The translations under genes were made by a program, and so were the position numbers. A stretch of 58,670 bases of DNA, from assembly GCA_947573485.1 (NCBI GenBank), contig CANPGB010000020.1, positions 1 to 58,670 of the forward strand, in the 5' to 3' direction. The notes beneath the pieces are model-generated. The model was given only the letters and a program-made list of their open reading frames with translations. It was not told the DNA's origin and ran no database searches. Below, piece after piece: positions 27,619-36,511 of this stretch. Each line of letters begins with the position of its first letter. The first letter of the stretch is position 1. This DNA is from an uncultured Porphyromonadaceae bacterium. Its GTDB lineage: Bacteria; Bacteroidota; Bacteroidia; Bacteroidales; Muribaculaceae.

Positions 27619-30120
27619 ATGCTGAAACATAGATATTTATATTTTTTACTACCATTTTTTACATTTTTTGCCGCAGCTTGTAGCGACGACGACCCCGTAA
27701 TGCCTCCGTCGGAGCCCGACGGTCCGGTGCTCACCGAGGACGATGAGTTGCTGTATCACGATTATGTGCGTGCAAATGTTTATCCGAAGCTCAACAACGA
27801 GGTTTATCTCAATCCTCCGCCAATGCAGGTGCCTACGTCATGGCGTGGCGACTCGTTGGTGCAGTTTGAAGTCTCGGCACAGGCCGATTTTGCAAGCAAC
27901 GTATTCCTCAGCGAGGCTCATGGCTGGTCGATGTGCTCGCCTCACCGCCGCCTTGAGCCCGGCCGCTGGTACTGGCGCTACCGCAATGTGAGCACCGACG
28001 GCAACCCCGGCACATGGAGCGGTGCGATTCCCTTCAATGTCCCTGCCGACGTCCCCGAGTTCGTAACCCCCGGCATAGAGGCTTTCAACGACGACTTACC
28101 TTCGGGGCACCCGCGTCTCGACGCATATCTCAACGACAAGCTCGATGCCGTGCGCAGCGGTATTGCCAATCACCCCGAGTACAAGGCCATGATTGCACGT
28201 GCCAAGACGGCGCTCGCGCTCGATTTCAGCGATATGGCATCGTACTATAACACCAAGGAAGGCACCGAGAGCCTCAACTATGGAGTGCTCCACCTCTACA
28301 CGGCGTGGCTCCTGACTCAAGATGAAGTCTACGCCGAAAAGATGCTTGCTGTTCTCCGTGCGATGATAGAGCGCCCCGCCACCGATAAAGAGCTTTTCCA
28401 GGCCGACACCAACTTCCAGCCTACCAATATCGCGCAAGCCTGCGCCCGTATCTACGACAGCCTCTTCGACCGCCTCTCGCAGGGCGAGCGCTCAGGAGCC
28501 GAGGAGTTTATGATGCGCATTGTGCGCCGCCTCTTCAAAGCCCACCTCGGCCAGGAAGATAACCTCTTCGACAGCCACTTCTGGCAGCATAACATGGTGG
28601 CTGTTTTCCAGTGCGCCTACCTTCTGCACGACAAGATGCCTTACCGCGAGGAGTGCATAAAGGCTCTCGACTATTATTACGAGCTGTGGGTGACCCGTGC
28701 TCCGGATTCGGGCTTCAACCGCGACGGCGTCTGGCACAACAGCGCCGCGTACTTCGACGCCAATATGGACACGCTTCACTACATGCCCCTTCTGCTCACC
28801 TATATCACCGGCTTCGAGTTCCTGACGCACCCGTGGTATCTTAATGCCGGGCGCTCGATAGCCTATACCTGGCCCACAGGCTCCCAGAGCCTCGGTTTCG
28901 GCGATAACAGCGACAACGGCACTCCCTCGCGCCTGCGTGTGGCTATGGCCGACTTCCTCGCCCGTCACCTCGGCGACGAATATGCAGGGTGGTATGCAGG
29001 GCAGAATCAGTCGCTCCTCCAGGCCGACTTCCTCTTCCGTCTCGACCGCATGGTAAACAGCTATGGCTACTCAAGCTCGCAGCCCGACGAGATTGCAAAA
29101 CTCATATGGTACAAGGATACCGGCGAGGCCGTGATGCACAGCTCTCTGGACGACCTCGACAACGACCTGGCAGTGTCGTTCAAGTCGAGCCGCTTCGGCT
29201 GCTCCCAGCACACTTATGCCAACCAGAACGCATTCACCATAGTATATAAAGGCGAGGATGTGTTCCGCAACACAGGCCACTACTTCAAATATGCCTCTCC
29301 CCACCACATAATGGACTATCGCCACTCGCGCGCCCACAACACTATCCTCGTCGACGGCATTGGCCAGGCTTTCGCTCCCGAAGCTTTCGGCAATATAGTG
29401 CGAGGCGCCGAAACCGACAATATGTGCTACGTAATGGGCGATGCCTCTCATGCCTACACCGACAGCTGTTACCTCAAGGTGTGGATCAACAACTTTGTTA
29501 CCGCAGGCCTGACACAGTCGCGTGAGAACGGCTTCGGCAGCACGCCTCTCACACGCTACCAGCGCCACGTGCTCATGCTCGGCAACAGCGTGGTAGTGGT
29601 GTACGACGACATCGCAACCTCGGCACCGGCACGCATCAACTGGATGCTTAACAACCGTGAGGCTTTCACCGCCGACGGTGGCACCTTCAGCGTGGTAAAC
29701 AGCCGTAAAGGCTTTGCCGCCGACGCCCGTCTTTTTGCCTCGGCGCCCTTCACGCCCTCGTTCACCACAGAGTTTTATTACCCCACACCCTCGAAAACCG
29801 AGTATCCCGACCATTGGCACTACATGGCTACCACAGAGCCACGCCAGACATTCCGCTTCCTCTTTGTGGTGAAAGTACGCGATGCCGGTGATGCCGCCGT
29901 AGTTTTAACACCCGATGCGGCAGGCAATATCACCGTCGACGGCTGGACTATAAGCGCAGGCCTCGACGAGGGCTCACCTCGACTCGACATCACCAACGCC
30001 GAGCTCGGAGCCTCATTCTCTCTCTCTCCCGATGCAGCCACTCTCCACGACTCTGTAGGAGGCTCTCAGACCGTAATCGAAACAACCGACTATAAACCGT
30101 TACATACACGTTCGTTATGA
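27619..30120 (+). CDS. Heparinase II/III-fold polysaccharide lyase lipoprotein (paralog 3)
   Basis: An 833-aa lyase with a lipobox (FFAAACS, Cys about 21), so likely surface- or periplasm-anchored. The N-terminal domain (RWYWRYRNVSTDGNPGTWS) and core fold resemble the two earlier lyases, but motifs are more distant: DSHFWQHNM for the first His cluster, RDGVWHNSAAYF, SQHTYANQNAF and AHNTILVDGIGQ. It therefore probably cuts a different linkage or sulfation form. Its stop overlaps the start of the PL8-like gene (ATGA). It lies right after a strong terminator and no TAnnTTTG promoter is visible in the 22 bp between, so its expression is unclear. Confidence 0.85.
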   Translation: MLKHRYLYFLLPFFTFFAAACSDDDPVMPPSEPDGPVLTEDDELLYHDYVRANVYPKLNNEVYLNPPPMQVPTSWRGDSLVQFEVSAQADFASNVFLSEAHGWSMCSPHRRLEPGRWYWRYRNVSTDGNPGTWSGAIPFNVPADVPEFVTPGIEAFNDDLPSGHPRLDAYLNDKLDAVRSGIANHPEYKAMIARAKTALALDFSDMASYYNTKEGTESLNYGVLHLYTAWLLTQDEVYAEKMLAVLRAMIERPATDKELFQADTNFQPTNIAQACARIYDSLFDRLSQGERSGAEEFMMRIVRRLFKAHLGQEDNLFDSHFWQHNMVAVFQCAYLLHDKMPYREECIKALDYYYELWVTRAPDSGFNRDGVWHNSAAYFDANMDTLHYMPLLLTYITGFEFLTHPWYLNAGRSIAYTWPTGSQSLGFGDNSDNGTPSRLRVAMADFLARHLGDEYAGWYAGQNQSLLQADFLFRLDRMVNSYGYSSSQPDEIAKLIWYKDTGEAVMHSSLDDLDNDLAVSFKSSRFGCSQHTYANQNAFTIVYKGEDVFRNTGHYFKYASPHHIMDYRHSRAHNTILVDGIGQAFAPEAFGNIVRGAETDNMCYVMGDASHAYTDSCYLKVWINNFVTAGLTQSRENGFGSTPLTRYQRHVLMLGNSVVVVYDDIATSAPARINWMLNNREAFTADGGTFSVVNSRKGFAADARLFASAPFTPSFTTEFYYPTPSKTEYPDHWHYMATTEPRQTFRFLFVVKVRDAGDAAVVLTPDAAGNITVDGWTISAGLDEGSPRLDITNAELGASFSLSPDAATLHDSVGGSQTVIETTDYKPLHTRSL

Positions 30121-33100
30121 CGAAGCTCCGTTTTCTGACACTCCTCCTCTGCATCTGCGCCGCCCTCGGGCTGCGCGCCGAGGAGAAGGTTTTTGCCGAG
30201 TACTTCGATATTCCCGTGGGCAGCCCCGCCGGAACCGAGGTCACGGGCCGCATACACCTTGAGCGCAACAAAGATGTGCATACTTCCCCTGTTCCCGCCG
30301 GATATACTTTCGAGATTCTCCGGCAGAAAGAAGGGCAGGAATATTTCGACATCGACACCGAGCGCGACCCCGAAGGCCGCCTCATGGGTGTGCTTTATGT
30401 GAAAGACGGTGTTTCGCTCCCTGCCGACCGCGCACGCTATCCCCTCACTATCGGCCTGAAAGACGGCAAGAAGCTCGTGCAGAAATTTCAGATAAAGATC
30501 AATGCCGTGAAGCAGACGCTCTGGTCGCAGCTATATGAAAGATATGTGCCGCAGGTGATAAACAATCCGCGTATGTACGGCAAGAAAAAACTCAGCGACT
30601 CAGAGGTTGCGGCTGCTATCGCCGATCTCGCTGCCAATGGCGGCCGCTTCAGCGGAGAGAAGTGCTACACCACGCATCCGTCGGAGTATCCGGGCCGTGT
30701 CGATGAGATAAACCATTGGCTTGGAGGCACTATCGAGTATGATTATGTAAATGTATGCGACCGCATAGGTCAGCTGGGCTATGCCTATGTGAAATCGCCT
30801 GTCTACGGCATGGAGGGTGACCCCGCCAAGCACGCCGAGCTTCGCGACGTTATCGTTGAGGCTATCCTTGCCTACACCGATATTTTCCCCATTGAGGGCA
30901 CCGATATGCTCATCGACGGCAAGCCCATAGGCAATTGCACGGGCGACGGTTTCGCCCTTCTGGAGAAACACAAAATGGCCGGGCACCAAATTCCTACCCA
31001 CCAGTGGGTGCTGACCGACCCTCTCATGGTGCCCGTGCTCTACATGATGCCCGACATCCTCGACGGCATCTCGGCCGGTGATGAGAAGATGACACGCCTG
31101 CATAACTCGCTGATACGCTATCTTCAGGTGTTTACCTCGATTATCGATAGCCGTAGAGCCATCGACAACCCCAAGGAACGCTGGGGTCTTATCAGCGACC
31201 CCAACTACTCGGCCGGCGCATGGACCGACGCCAACCTCGGCCACCGCTCCCGCACAATGCTTGCCCTGCCCATTATCTGGGCCGACTATAACCGCCCCAT
31301 GACCTATGTGCAGTATTGGTATGAGGATTTCTACCCCGAGAAACCTTACGAAGGCTTCAACTACGCCCACGGCTGGAGCCCCCACGGTGTGGTAGCCGAC
31401 GTGGCTTATTGGATGAGCCTCAGCAACATACCCGCACACCACTATGCACAGTCGGGATACCAGCCCGACGGAACTATCTCGCATCATGTGTCCAACGGAA
31501 CCGACGCTGCCATGTTGGCCTACGGTTTCGAGTGGCTCACCGACCTCAACACCGGCTTCAACTATTACAAGAATACCCCCTATGAGATTCCCGGTGAGAA
31601 CATGCAATTTGAACTCGACCGTCTGCTCGATATCTACCCTATATTCTTCTATAAGCAGGGTATGGATAATCTCATCTCAGGTCGCTCTTTCCTCGCGGAT
31701 ATGAAGCATTTCACGCTTAAAACCTATCCCAAGGCTGTTGCATCGCTCCTAAAGGCTGTAAGCAAGCGCAGCAAACTCGAGGGCGCCGACTCGCTCCGTG
31801 CCTATGTCAAAGCCCTCAAGGCCAACAAGCACGAGATGACTGCCACAGTGCCTTTCTGGGTAAACGAATATATTGTGCACCGCCAGGGCGACGAAGACGG
31901 CAAGAAGCCTTTCTTCACTTCGCTCAAACTCAAATCGGAGCGCACCGTGGGTGCCGAGGACTTCGACAAGAAAGTGCGCAAGTCGTGGCACATGGGCTAC
32001 GGCATTATGCAGACCAAGGTGAAAGGCGACGAATACGATGTGCCCGTGCTCGTGCAGTTCGACTGGCACGCTCTCCCCGGCCTCACCGAGGAGTGGCGCA
32101 GCGACGCTCTGCCTCTCAAGGGCGGTTCTCAGGCATCTAAGCCCGGTGCCAACAAGATTGCCGGAGTGCTTGCCGACGGTACCGCAGGCATGGCAATCTA
32201 CCACCACCTTACCAAGGAGAAATACAGCTCGGCACAGGCCTTCAAGAGCTACGGCTTCATTGGCGAGAACGCCATATCGCAGGGCTCGGCTATCAGCCGC
32301 TACCGCAAGGGTACTGGCGAGAACATCACTACCTTCATCGAGCAGGGTGCACTCTCGTCGCCCCTCACAATATGTGTCGACGGTAAGATTACCACCGTGG
32401 CCCCCGGTTCCTCGGAAAATCTCACCTTCACCTCCGCCTCGCCCATGTGGATGCACATCGGTGCCCGTGGCTATGTGGTGATACCTGACGGTGGCAGTAC
32501 CACTCTGCGCGTGGTAACAGGCGATAATATCAATGTCACCGACCCCAAATATAAGTTCAAGGGCAAGCGCGGCCCCGGCTTCATTCTTGCCATTGACCAT
32601 GGCGTGAACCCCGCGGCAGGCACCGACAGCTATGCCTACGCCGTGCTCCCCAACGCCACCGAGGCCACGATGCCCGCACTGGCGGCTGCCTTTGCCAAAG
32701 ACTTCACATTCGCCCGCAAGGGAGCCGAGGCGCACGCCCTCAGCTCGGCCTCGCACGGCGTGCACCAGTTTGCTTTCTTCGCACCTTCGGGCATTGAAGT
32801 GGGCGGCATCACCGCCACTGCCGAGGCTCCCTCGCAGCTCATGCTCCGCGAGACTGCCGACGCCTACATCCTCTCGGCAGGCAACCCCGCTCCCGACGAC
32901 AAGAACATCATCTCGCTCAGCTTCACAATCTCGAAGCGCCTACCCGCAGGCACTTATTCCTACCGCGTGGGCGGCATTTACCCACTCGACGGCGAGACCG
33001 TCACTGTAAGCGACGAGGGCAAGGGCTCGCGTATCAAGGTCGAGCTCCCCGACTTCCGCGATGAGAAACAATACAATTATCAAACCGAGCTTTATAACGC

Positions 33101-33134
33101 CGCTCCTGTGGTAATCACAATTCCCAAGAAATGA
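30117..33134 (+). CDS. PL8-like glycosaminoglycan lyase
   Basis: A 1005-aa secreted protein (signal peptide about 1-21) with a PL8-type layout: small N-terminal β-domain (about 22-125), α-toroid (about 130-500) and a long C-terminal β-sandwich part. Family-like stretches are YWLGGT-type ETG helix NHWLGGTIEYD, TGDGFALLEKHKM, and the active-site loop QPDGTISHHVSNGTD with a Tyr 12-13 residues after the His. PL8 enzymes cleave chondroitin sulfate, hyaluronan or xanthan by a His/Tyr mechanism. The spacing and flanks differ from the textbook members, so it may be a divergent subfamily. It overlaps both neighbours by 4 bp and is co-translated with a lyase and a sulfatase. Confidence 0.75.
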   Translation: MTKLRFLTLLLCICAALGLRAEEKVFAEYFDIPVGSPAGTEVTGRIHLERNKDVHTSPVPAGYTFEILRQKEGQEYFDIDTERDPEGRLMGVLYVKDGVSLPADRARYPLTIGLKDGKKLVQKFQIKINAVKQTLWSQLYERYVPQVINNPRMYGKKKLSDSEVAAAIADLAANGGRFSGEKCYTTHPSEYPGRVDEINHWLGGTIEYDYVNVCDRIGQLGYAYVKSPVYGMEGDPAKHAELRDVIVEAILAYTDIFPIEGTDMLIDGKPIGNCTGDGFALLEKHKMAGHQIPTHQWVLTDPLMVPVLYMMPDILDGISAGDEKMTRLHNSLIRYLQVFTSIIDSRRAIDNPKERWGLISDPNYSAGAWTDANLGHRSRTMLALPIIWADYNRPMTYVQYWYEDFYPEKPYEGFNYAHGWSPHGVVADVAYWMSLSNIPAHHYAQSGYQPDGTISHHVSNGTDAAMLAYGFEWLTDLNTGFNYYKNTPYEIPGENMQFELDRLLDIYPIFFYKQGMDNLISGRSFLADMKHFTLKTYPKAVASLLKAVSKRSKLEGADSLRAYVKALKANKHEMTATVPFWVNEYIVHRQGDEDGKKPFFTSLKLKSERTVGAEDFDKKVRKSWHMGYGIMQTKVKGDEYDVPVLVQFDWHALPGLTEEWRSDALPLKGGSQASKPGANKIAGVLADGTAGMAIYHHLTKEKYSSAQAFKSYGFIGENAISQGSAISRYRKGTGENITTFIEQGALSSPLTICVDGKITTVAPGSSENLTFTSASPMWMHIGARGYVVIPDGGSTTLRVVTGDNINVTDPKYKFKGKRGPGFILAIDHGVNPAAGTDSYAYAVLPNATEATMPALAAAFAKDFTFARKGAEAHALSSASHGVHQFAFFAPSGIEVGGITATAEAPSQLMLRETADAYILSAGNPAPDDKNIISLSFTISKRLPAGTYSYRVGGIYPLDGETVTVSDEGKGSRIKVELPDFRDEKQYNYQTELYNAAPVVITIPKK

Positions 33135-34507
33135 AAGCTTCGAAATACCTTCTGACACTCGCGGCTGCCGCAGGTATGGCCAACACGGCCTATGCAGCCG
33201 AGAAGCCCAACATTGTAATACTTCTGACCGACGATCAGGGCTACGGCGACCTCCGTTGCTACGGCAACCCCGAGGTCAGCACTCCGAACATCGACCGCCT
33301 TGCCTCTGAGGGCACCCTCTACACCGATTTCTATGCCGGGGCGGCAGCCTCCACTCCCTCGCGTGCAGGCCTCCTCACAGGCCGCTACGCCGAGCGCGTG
33401 GGTGTGCCCGATGTGGTTGACGACACCTCCGACAACGGCATCAAGGCCGACGAGCTCACCATTGCCGACTACCTCAAGCAGCATGGCTATGCCACGGGTA
33501 TGTTCGGCAAATGGCACCTCGGCTATCAGCCCGAATATATGCCCAACCGCCACGGCTTCACCGAGTTCTATGGTCTGCCTTACTCTATGGATATGTGGCC
33601 TTTCCACCCCGCTCCCGACCATGCCTACCGCGCGCTGCCTCTCTATGAGAACGAGGAGGTGGTGGAGTACAACCCGCCGGTCGACGAAATGACCACGCGC
33701 CTCACCGAGCGTGCCGTCGACTTCGTGCGCCGAAATGCCAATGAGCCTTTCTTCCTCTATGTGCCCTATACACAACCCCACGTGCCACTGGGCGTTTCCG
33801 ATAAATTCCGCGGAAAATCAGGCAAAGGTCTTTATGCCGATGTCCTTATGGAAATCGACTGGTCGGTAGGGCAGATAGTCAACGCTATCGACAGCCTCGG
33901 CCTCGGCGAGAACACCCTCGTGCTCTTTACCTCCGACAACGGCCCCTGGCTCAGCTACGGCAACCATGCCGGCACAACACTCGGTCTGCGCGAGGGCAAA
34001 GGCACCACTTTCGAGGGCGGCCAGCGTGTGCCCCTGGTGGCACGTATGCCCGGCAAGATTGCCGCCGGAAAGCGCGACAACCGCTTCTTCTCGGCCCTCG
34101 ACCTCGCTCCCACCGTCACTGCCATGACCGGCGCAACGATGCCCGGCAAGAACAATAACTTCGACGGTGAAGATGTATCCGGCATACTCTTCGGAGGCAA
34201 AGCCGAGGCGCACAAGCCTTTCTTCTTTGTATACAACGGCAAGGTTGAGGCCGTGCGCGACGGCCGATACAAATGCGTGGCTCCACATGCCTACCGCATC
34301 GTGACAGAACCCGGTCGCGACGGCGTCCCGGGCCGTCAGATTATCGACGGCGCAAGCACCGGACTCGTGCTCTTCGACCTTGAGGCAGACCCCTGCGAGA
34401 AGAACGATATATCGGCAAAGAACCCCAAGATTACAGCGCGCCTCAGCGCCCTTATGGAGGACTTCCAAAAAGATATGGATAAAGAAATGGCTCAATATGG
34501 CAAGTAA
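33131..34507 (+). CDS. Ser-type S1 sulfatase (2)
   Basis: A 458-aa exported sulfatase. The signal peptide ends near residue 22. Metal and active-site motifs are ILLTDDQGYGDLRCYG and Ser74-Thr-Pro-Ser-Arg78, the form matured by anSME. GKWHLGY and FTSDNGPW complete the catalytic set. It differs clearly from the first sulfatase (DNG instead of DHG, arylsulfatase A-like layout), so the two likely remove sulfate from different positions. It overlaps the PL8-like gene by 4 bp and precedes the second GH88 by 7 bp, which suggests that it desulfates the unsaturated oligosaccharides before hydrolysis. Confidence 0.9.
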   Translation: MKASKYLLTLAAAAGMANTAYAAEKPNIVILLTDDQGYGDLRCYGNPEVSTPNIDRLASEGTLYTDFYAGAAASTPSRAGLLTGRYAERVGVPDVVDDTSDNGIKADELTIADYLKQHGYATGMFGKWHLGYQPEYMPNRHGFTEFYGLPYSMDMWPFHPAPDHAYRALPLYENEEVVEYNPPVDEMTTRLTERAVDFVRRNANEPFFLYVPYTQPHVPLGVSDKFRGKSGKGLYADVLMEIDWSVGQIVNAIDSLGLGENTLVLFTSDNGPWLSYGNHAGTTLGLREGKGTTFEGGQRVPLVARMPGKIAAGKRDNRFFSALDLAPTVTAMTGATMPGKNNNFDGEDVSGILFGGKAEAHKPFFFVYNGKVEAVRDGRYKCVAPHAYRIVTEPGRDGVPGRQIIDGASTGLVLFDLEADPCEKNDISAKNPKITARLSALMEDFQKDMDKEMAQYGK

Positions 34508-34514
34508 CCTGCAT

Positions 34515-36320
34515 ATGAAGAGATTATTGACTGCCTGTGTGTCACTCTGCATGCTCCTTACGGCTAAGGCCGTGGAGCCAGCATGGGTCACAAAGGCCTA
34601 CGAAACGGCTGAAGCACAGTCGGAGATGATGTATAAGCGAGTGCAGGCCGAAGGAAAGCTTCCGCGCTCTATCCAGCGTGGCCTGCAGGATCCGCAGGAC
34701 TGGTGTGTGGGTTTCTTCCCCGGCACCATGTGGCTGCTCTACGCCCACACCGGCGACAGTATCTGGGCAGCCCGCGCCCGCCAAGGATGCGAGATGATTG
34801 CAGGTGAGCGCTTCAACGCCTTCGACCACGACCTCGGTTTCAAGATGCAGTGCTCTTTCGGCACCGGGCTCTCGCTGGTTCCCGACAAGGAATACGAGGA
34901 GATTCTCTACCGCTCGGCACGCACCTTGGCATCGCGCTATAACCCCCGCGTGGGCTTGATTCAATCGTGGGAGGCCGACACTGCCCGCGACTGGAAGTTC
35001 CCCGTGATTATCGACAATATGATGAACCTCGAGCTGCTTATGGAGGCGTACAAGCAGAGCGGCGACAGCACCCTGCGCGACATTGCCCTTGCCCATGCCG
35101 ACAAGACCATGCGCTGCCATTACCGACCCAATATGACCTGCCCTCATGTGGTTGACTACGACCCGCTCACAGGCGAGGTGCGCAAGTTCGACTGGAACAA
35201 CGGTTCCGACGACGTGAACGTTTCTACTTGGGGCCGCGGCCAGTCGTGGGGCCTCTACGGTTTCACCATGATGTACCGTGAGACCGGCGACCGCCGCTAT
35301 CTTGAGCACGCCGAGCGCATTGCCGACTACCTGCTCGCACACCCCAATCTCCCCGAAGATATGGTGCCGTACTGGGACTATACCGGCTCCGACCGCTCTA
35401 CCATGCGCGATGCCGCGGCCGCCGCCGTCATGGCTTCGGCGCTTATGGAGCTCAGCACTTGGTCGGCCAAGGGTGCAAAGTACTTCGAGGCAGGCGAGCG
35501 GCAGCTCAAGAGCCTCGCTTCCGACGAGTATCTTGCCGCCCCCGGCACCCACGAGGGCTTCATAATCAAGCACGCTACAGGCAATTATCTCTGGAAGAGC
35601 GAGCTCGACGGCGCCCTCTCGTATGCCGACTACTACTTCATGGAGGCGCTCGACCGCTATATGAAGCTCATCAACGGACGCACTCTATACAACAACAGCC
35701 GCATGGCGCACCTATCCACCGGCAACTGGTTCATAGAGGCTCACGACCCTGCGACGGTGGTGCTGGAGAACGACGGTGTTATCGACATCACCACTCCCAA
35801 GGGCTTTACAATGTGGTACGACAAGCCTCTGAGCGGAAACTACCGCATAAGCTATCAGGCAATGCTGCCCGAAAAGGGTGGCGTCCACGACCGTGCAAGC
35901 GACCTCAACTGCTTCTGGGGTGCCAAAGACCCCGACTGCCCCGACGACCTCTATGCCAATGCCCCGTGGCGCAAAGGTATATTCCAGCACTACAAGACGC
36001 TTAAGCTCTTCTACGTGGGCTACGGCGGCAACTATAACACCACCACCCGTTTCCGCAAATACTTCGGCGGAGGCCCCAAGCTCTCCGACGATGTGGTGCG
36101 ACCCGTAATTGCCGAGTATACCGACAAGGCTCACCTGCTCAAGCCCGACAAGTGGTATAAGATTGTGATAGAGGCTCTGCCCGGCAAGACCGTCTACAAG
36201 GTCGACGGCAAAGAGCTTTTCAGCACTGACACCGAGCCCGGCGATACCGACGGCTACTTCGGCTTCCGCCTCCTCTCCAACCACTGCCTGGTGCGCGATT
36301 TCAAAGTTGAAGAAATCTAA
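34515..36320 (+). CDS. GH88 unsaturated glucuronyl hydrolase with C-terminal DUF6250-like domain
   Basis: A 601-aa secreted protein. After a signal peptide (about 1-18) comes a GH88 module (about 20-395) with FFPGTMWLLYAHTGD, IIDNMMNLELLMEAY, STWGRGQSWGLYGF and DYTGSDRSTMRDAAAAA. The C-terminal 200 residues form a separate β-sandwich of DUF6250 type (TGNWFIEAHDP, ending RLLSNHCLVRDFKVEEI), which is probably a carbohydrate-binding or second catalytic module. Start 34515 was chosen because it opens the signal peptide MKRLLTACVSLCMLLTAKA. It is the last gene before a terminator. Compared with the minus-strand GH88 it is longer by this extra domain and probably acts in another compartment or on larger oligomers. 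Confidence 0.88.
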   Translation: MKRLLTACVSLCMLLTAKAVEPAWVTKAYETAEAQSEMMYKRVQAEGKLPRSIQRGLQDPQDWCVGFFPGTMWLLYAHTGDSIWAARARQGCEMIAGERFNAFDHDLGFKMQCSFGTGLSLVPDKEYEEILYRSARTLASRYNPRVGLIQSWEADTARDWKFPVIIDNMMNLELLMEAYKQSGDSTLRDIALAHADKTMRCHYRPNMTCPHVVDYDPLTGEVRKFDWNNGSDDVNVSTWGRGQSWGLYGFTMMYRETGDRRYLEHAERIADYLLAHPNLPEDMVPYWDYTGSDRSTMRDAAAAAVMASALMELSTWSAKGAKYFEAGERQLKSLASDEYLAAPGTHEGFIIKHATGNYLWKSELDGALSYADYYFMEALDRYMKLINGRTLYNNSRMAHLSTGNWFIEAHDPATVVLENDGVIDITTPKGFTMWYDKPLSGNYRISYQAMLPEKGGVHDRASDLNCFWGAKDPDCPDDLYANAPWRKGIFQHYKTLKLFYVGYGGNYNTTTRFRKYFGGGPKLSDDVVRPVIAEYTDKAHLLKPDKWYKIVIEALPGKTVYKVDGKELFSTDTEPGDTDGYFGFRLLSNHCLVRDFKVEEI

Positions 36321-36353
36321 TGAATAAAAAGTAATGAATGATTGAGTGAATCG

Positions 36354-36387
36354 GGGGCGCCTGCTTATCACGGGCGCCCCTTGCTTT
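36354..36387 (+). terminator. Terminator after the second GH88 gene
   Basis: GGGGCGCC (36354-36361) pairs with GGCGCCCC (36373-36380) and is followed by TTGCTTTTG. It closes the lyase-PL8-sulfatase-GH88 transcript. Confidence 0.75.
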
Positions 36388-36415
36388 TGCAAGTTTTGAT
36401 GATTTTTGCCCACTA

Positions 36416-36432
36416 TTGCACATTTGTGCACA
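36416..36432 (+). promoter_or_regulatory. Dyad TTGCACATTTGTGCACA before the GH29 promoter
   Basis: TGCAC and GTGCA flank a 4-nt spacer, giving a small inverted repeat 43 nt before the -7 element. The TTGCACA half is shared with the candidate HTCS sites at 8281-8288 (minus) and 12371. It may be a regulator site of this operon. Confidence 0.3.
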
Positions 36433-36474
36433 TCTTTTACACAATAGAGCAGACGTCAAAACCCTCACATCATG

Positions 36475-36482
36475 TAATTTTG
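36475..36482 (+). promoter_or_regulatory. -7 element (TAATTTTG) of the GH29-lyase operon
   Basis: TAATTTTG matches TAnnTTTG, 30 nt before the ATG at 36512. No clear -33 TTTG is seen at the usual spacing, as for the other activator-dependent promoters here. Confidence 0.6.
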
Positions 36483-36511
36483 CCTCAAAAACCTAAAACC
36501 GGAGAAACTCC

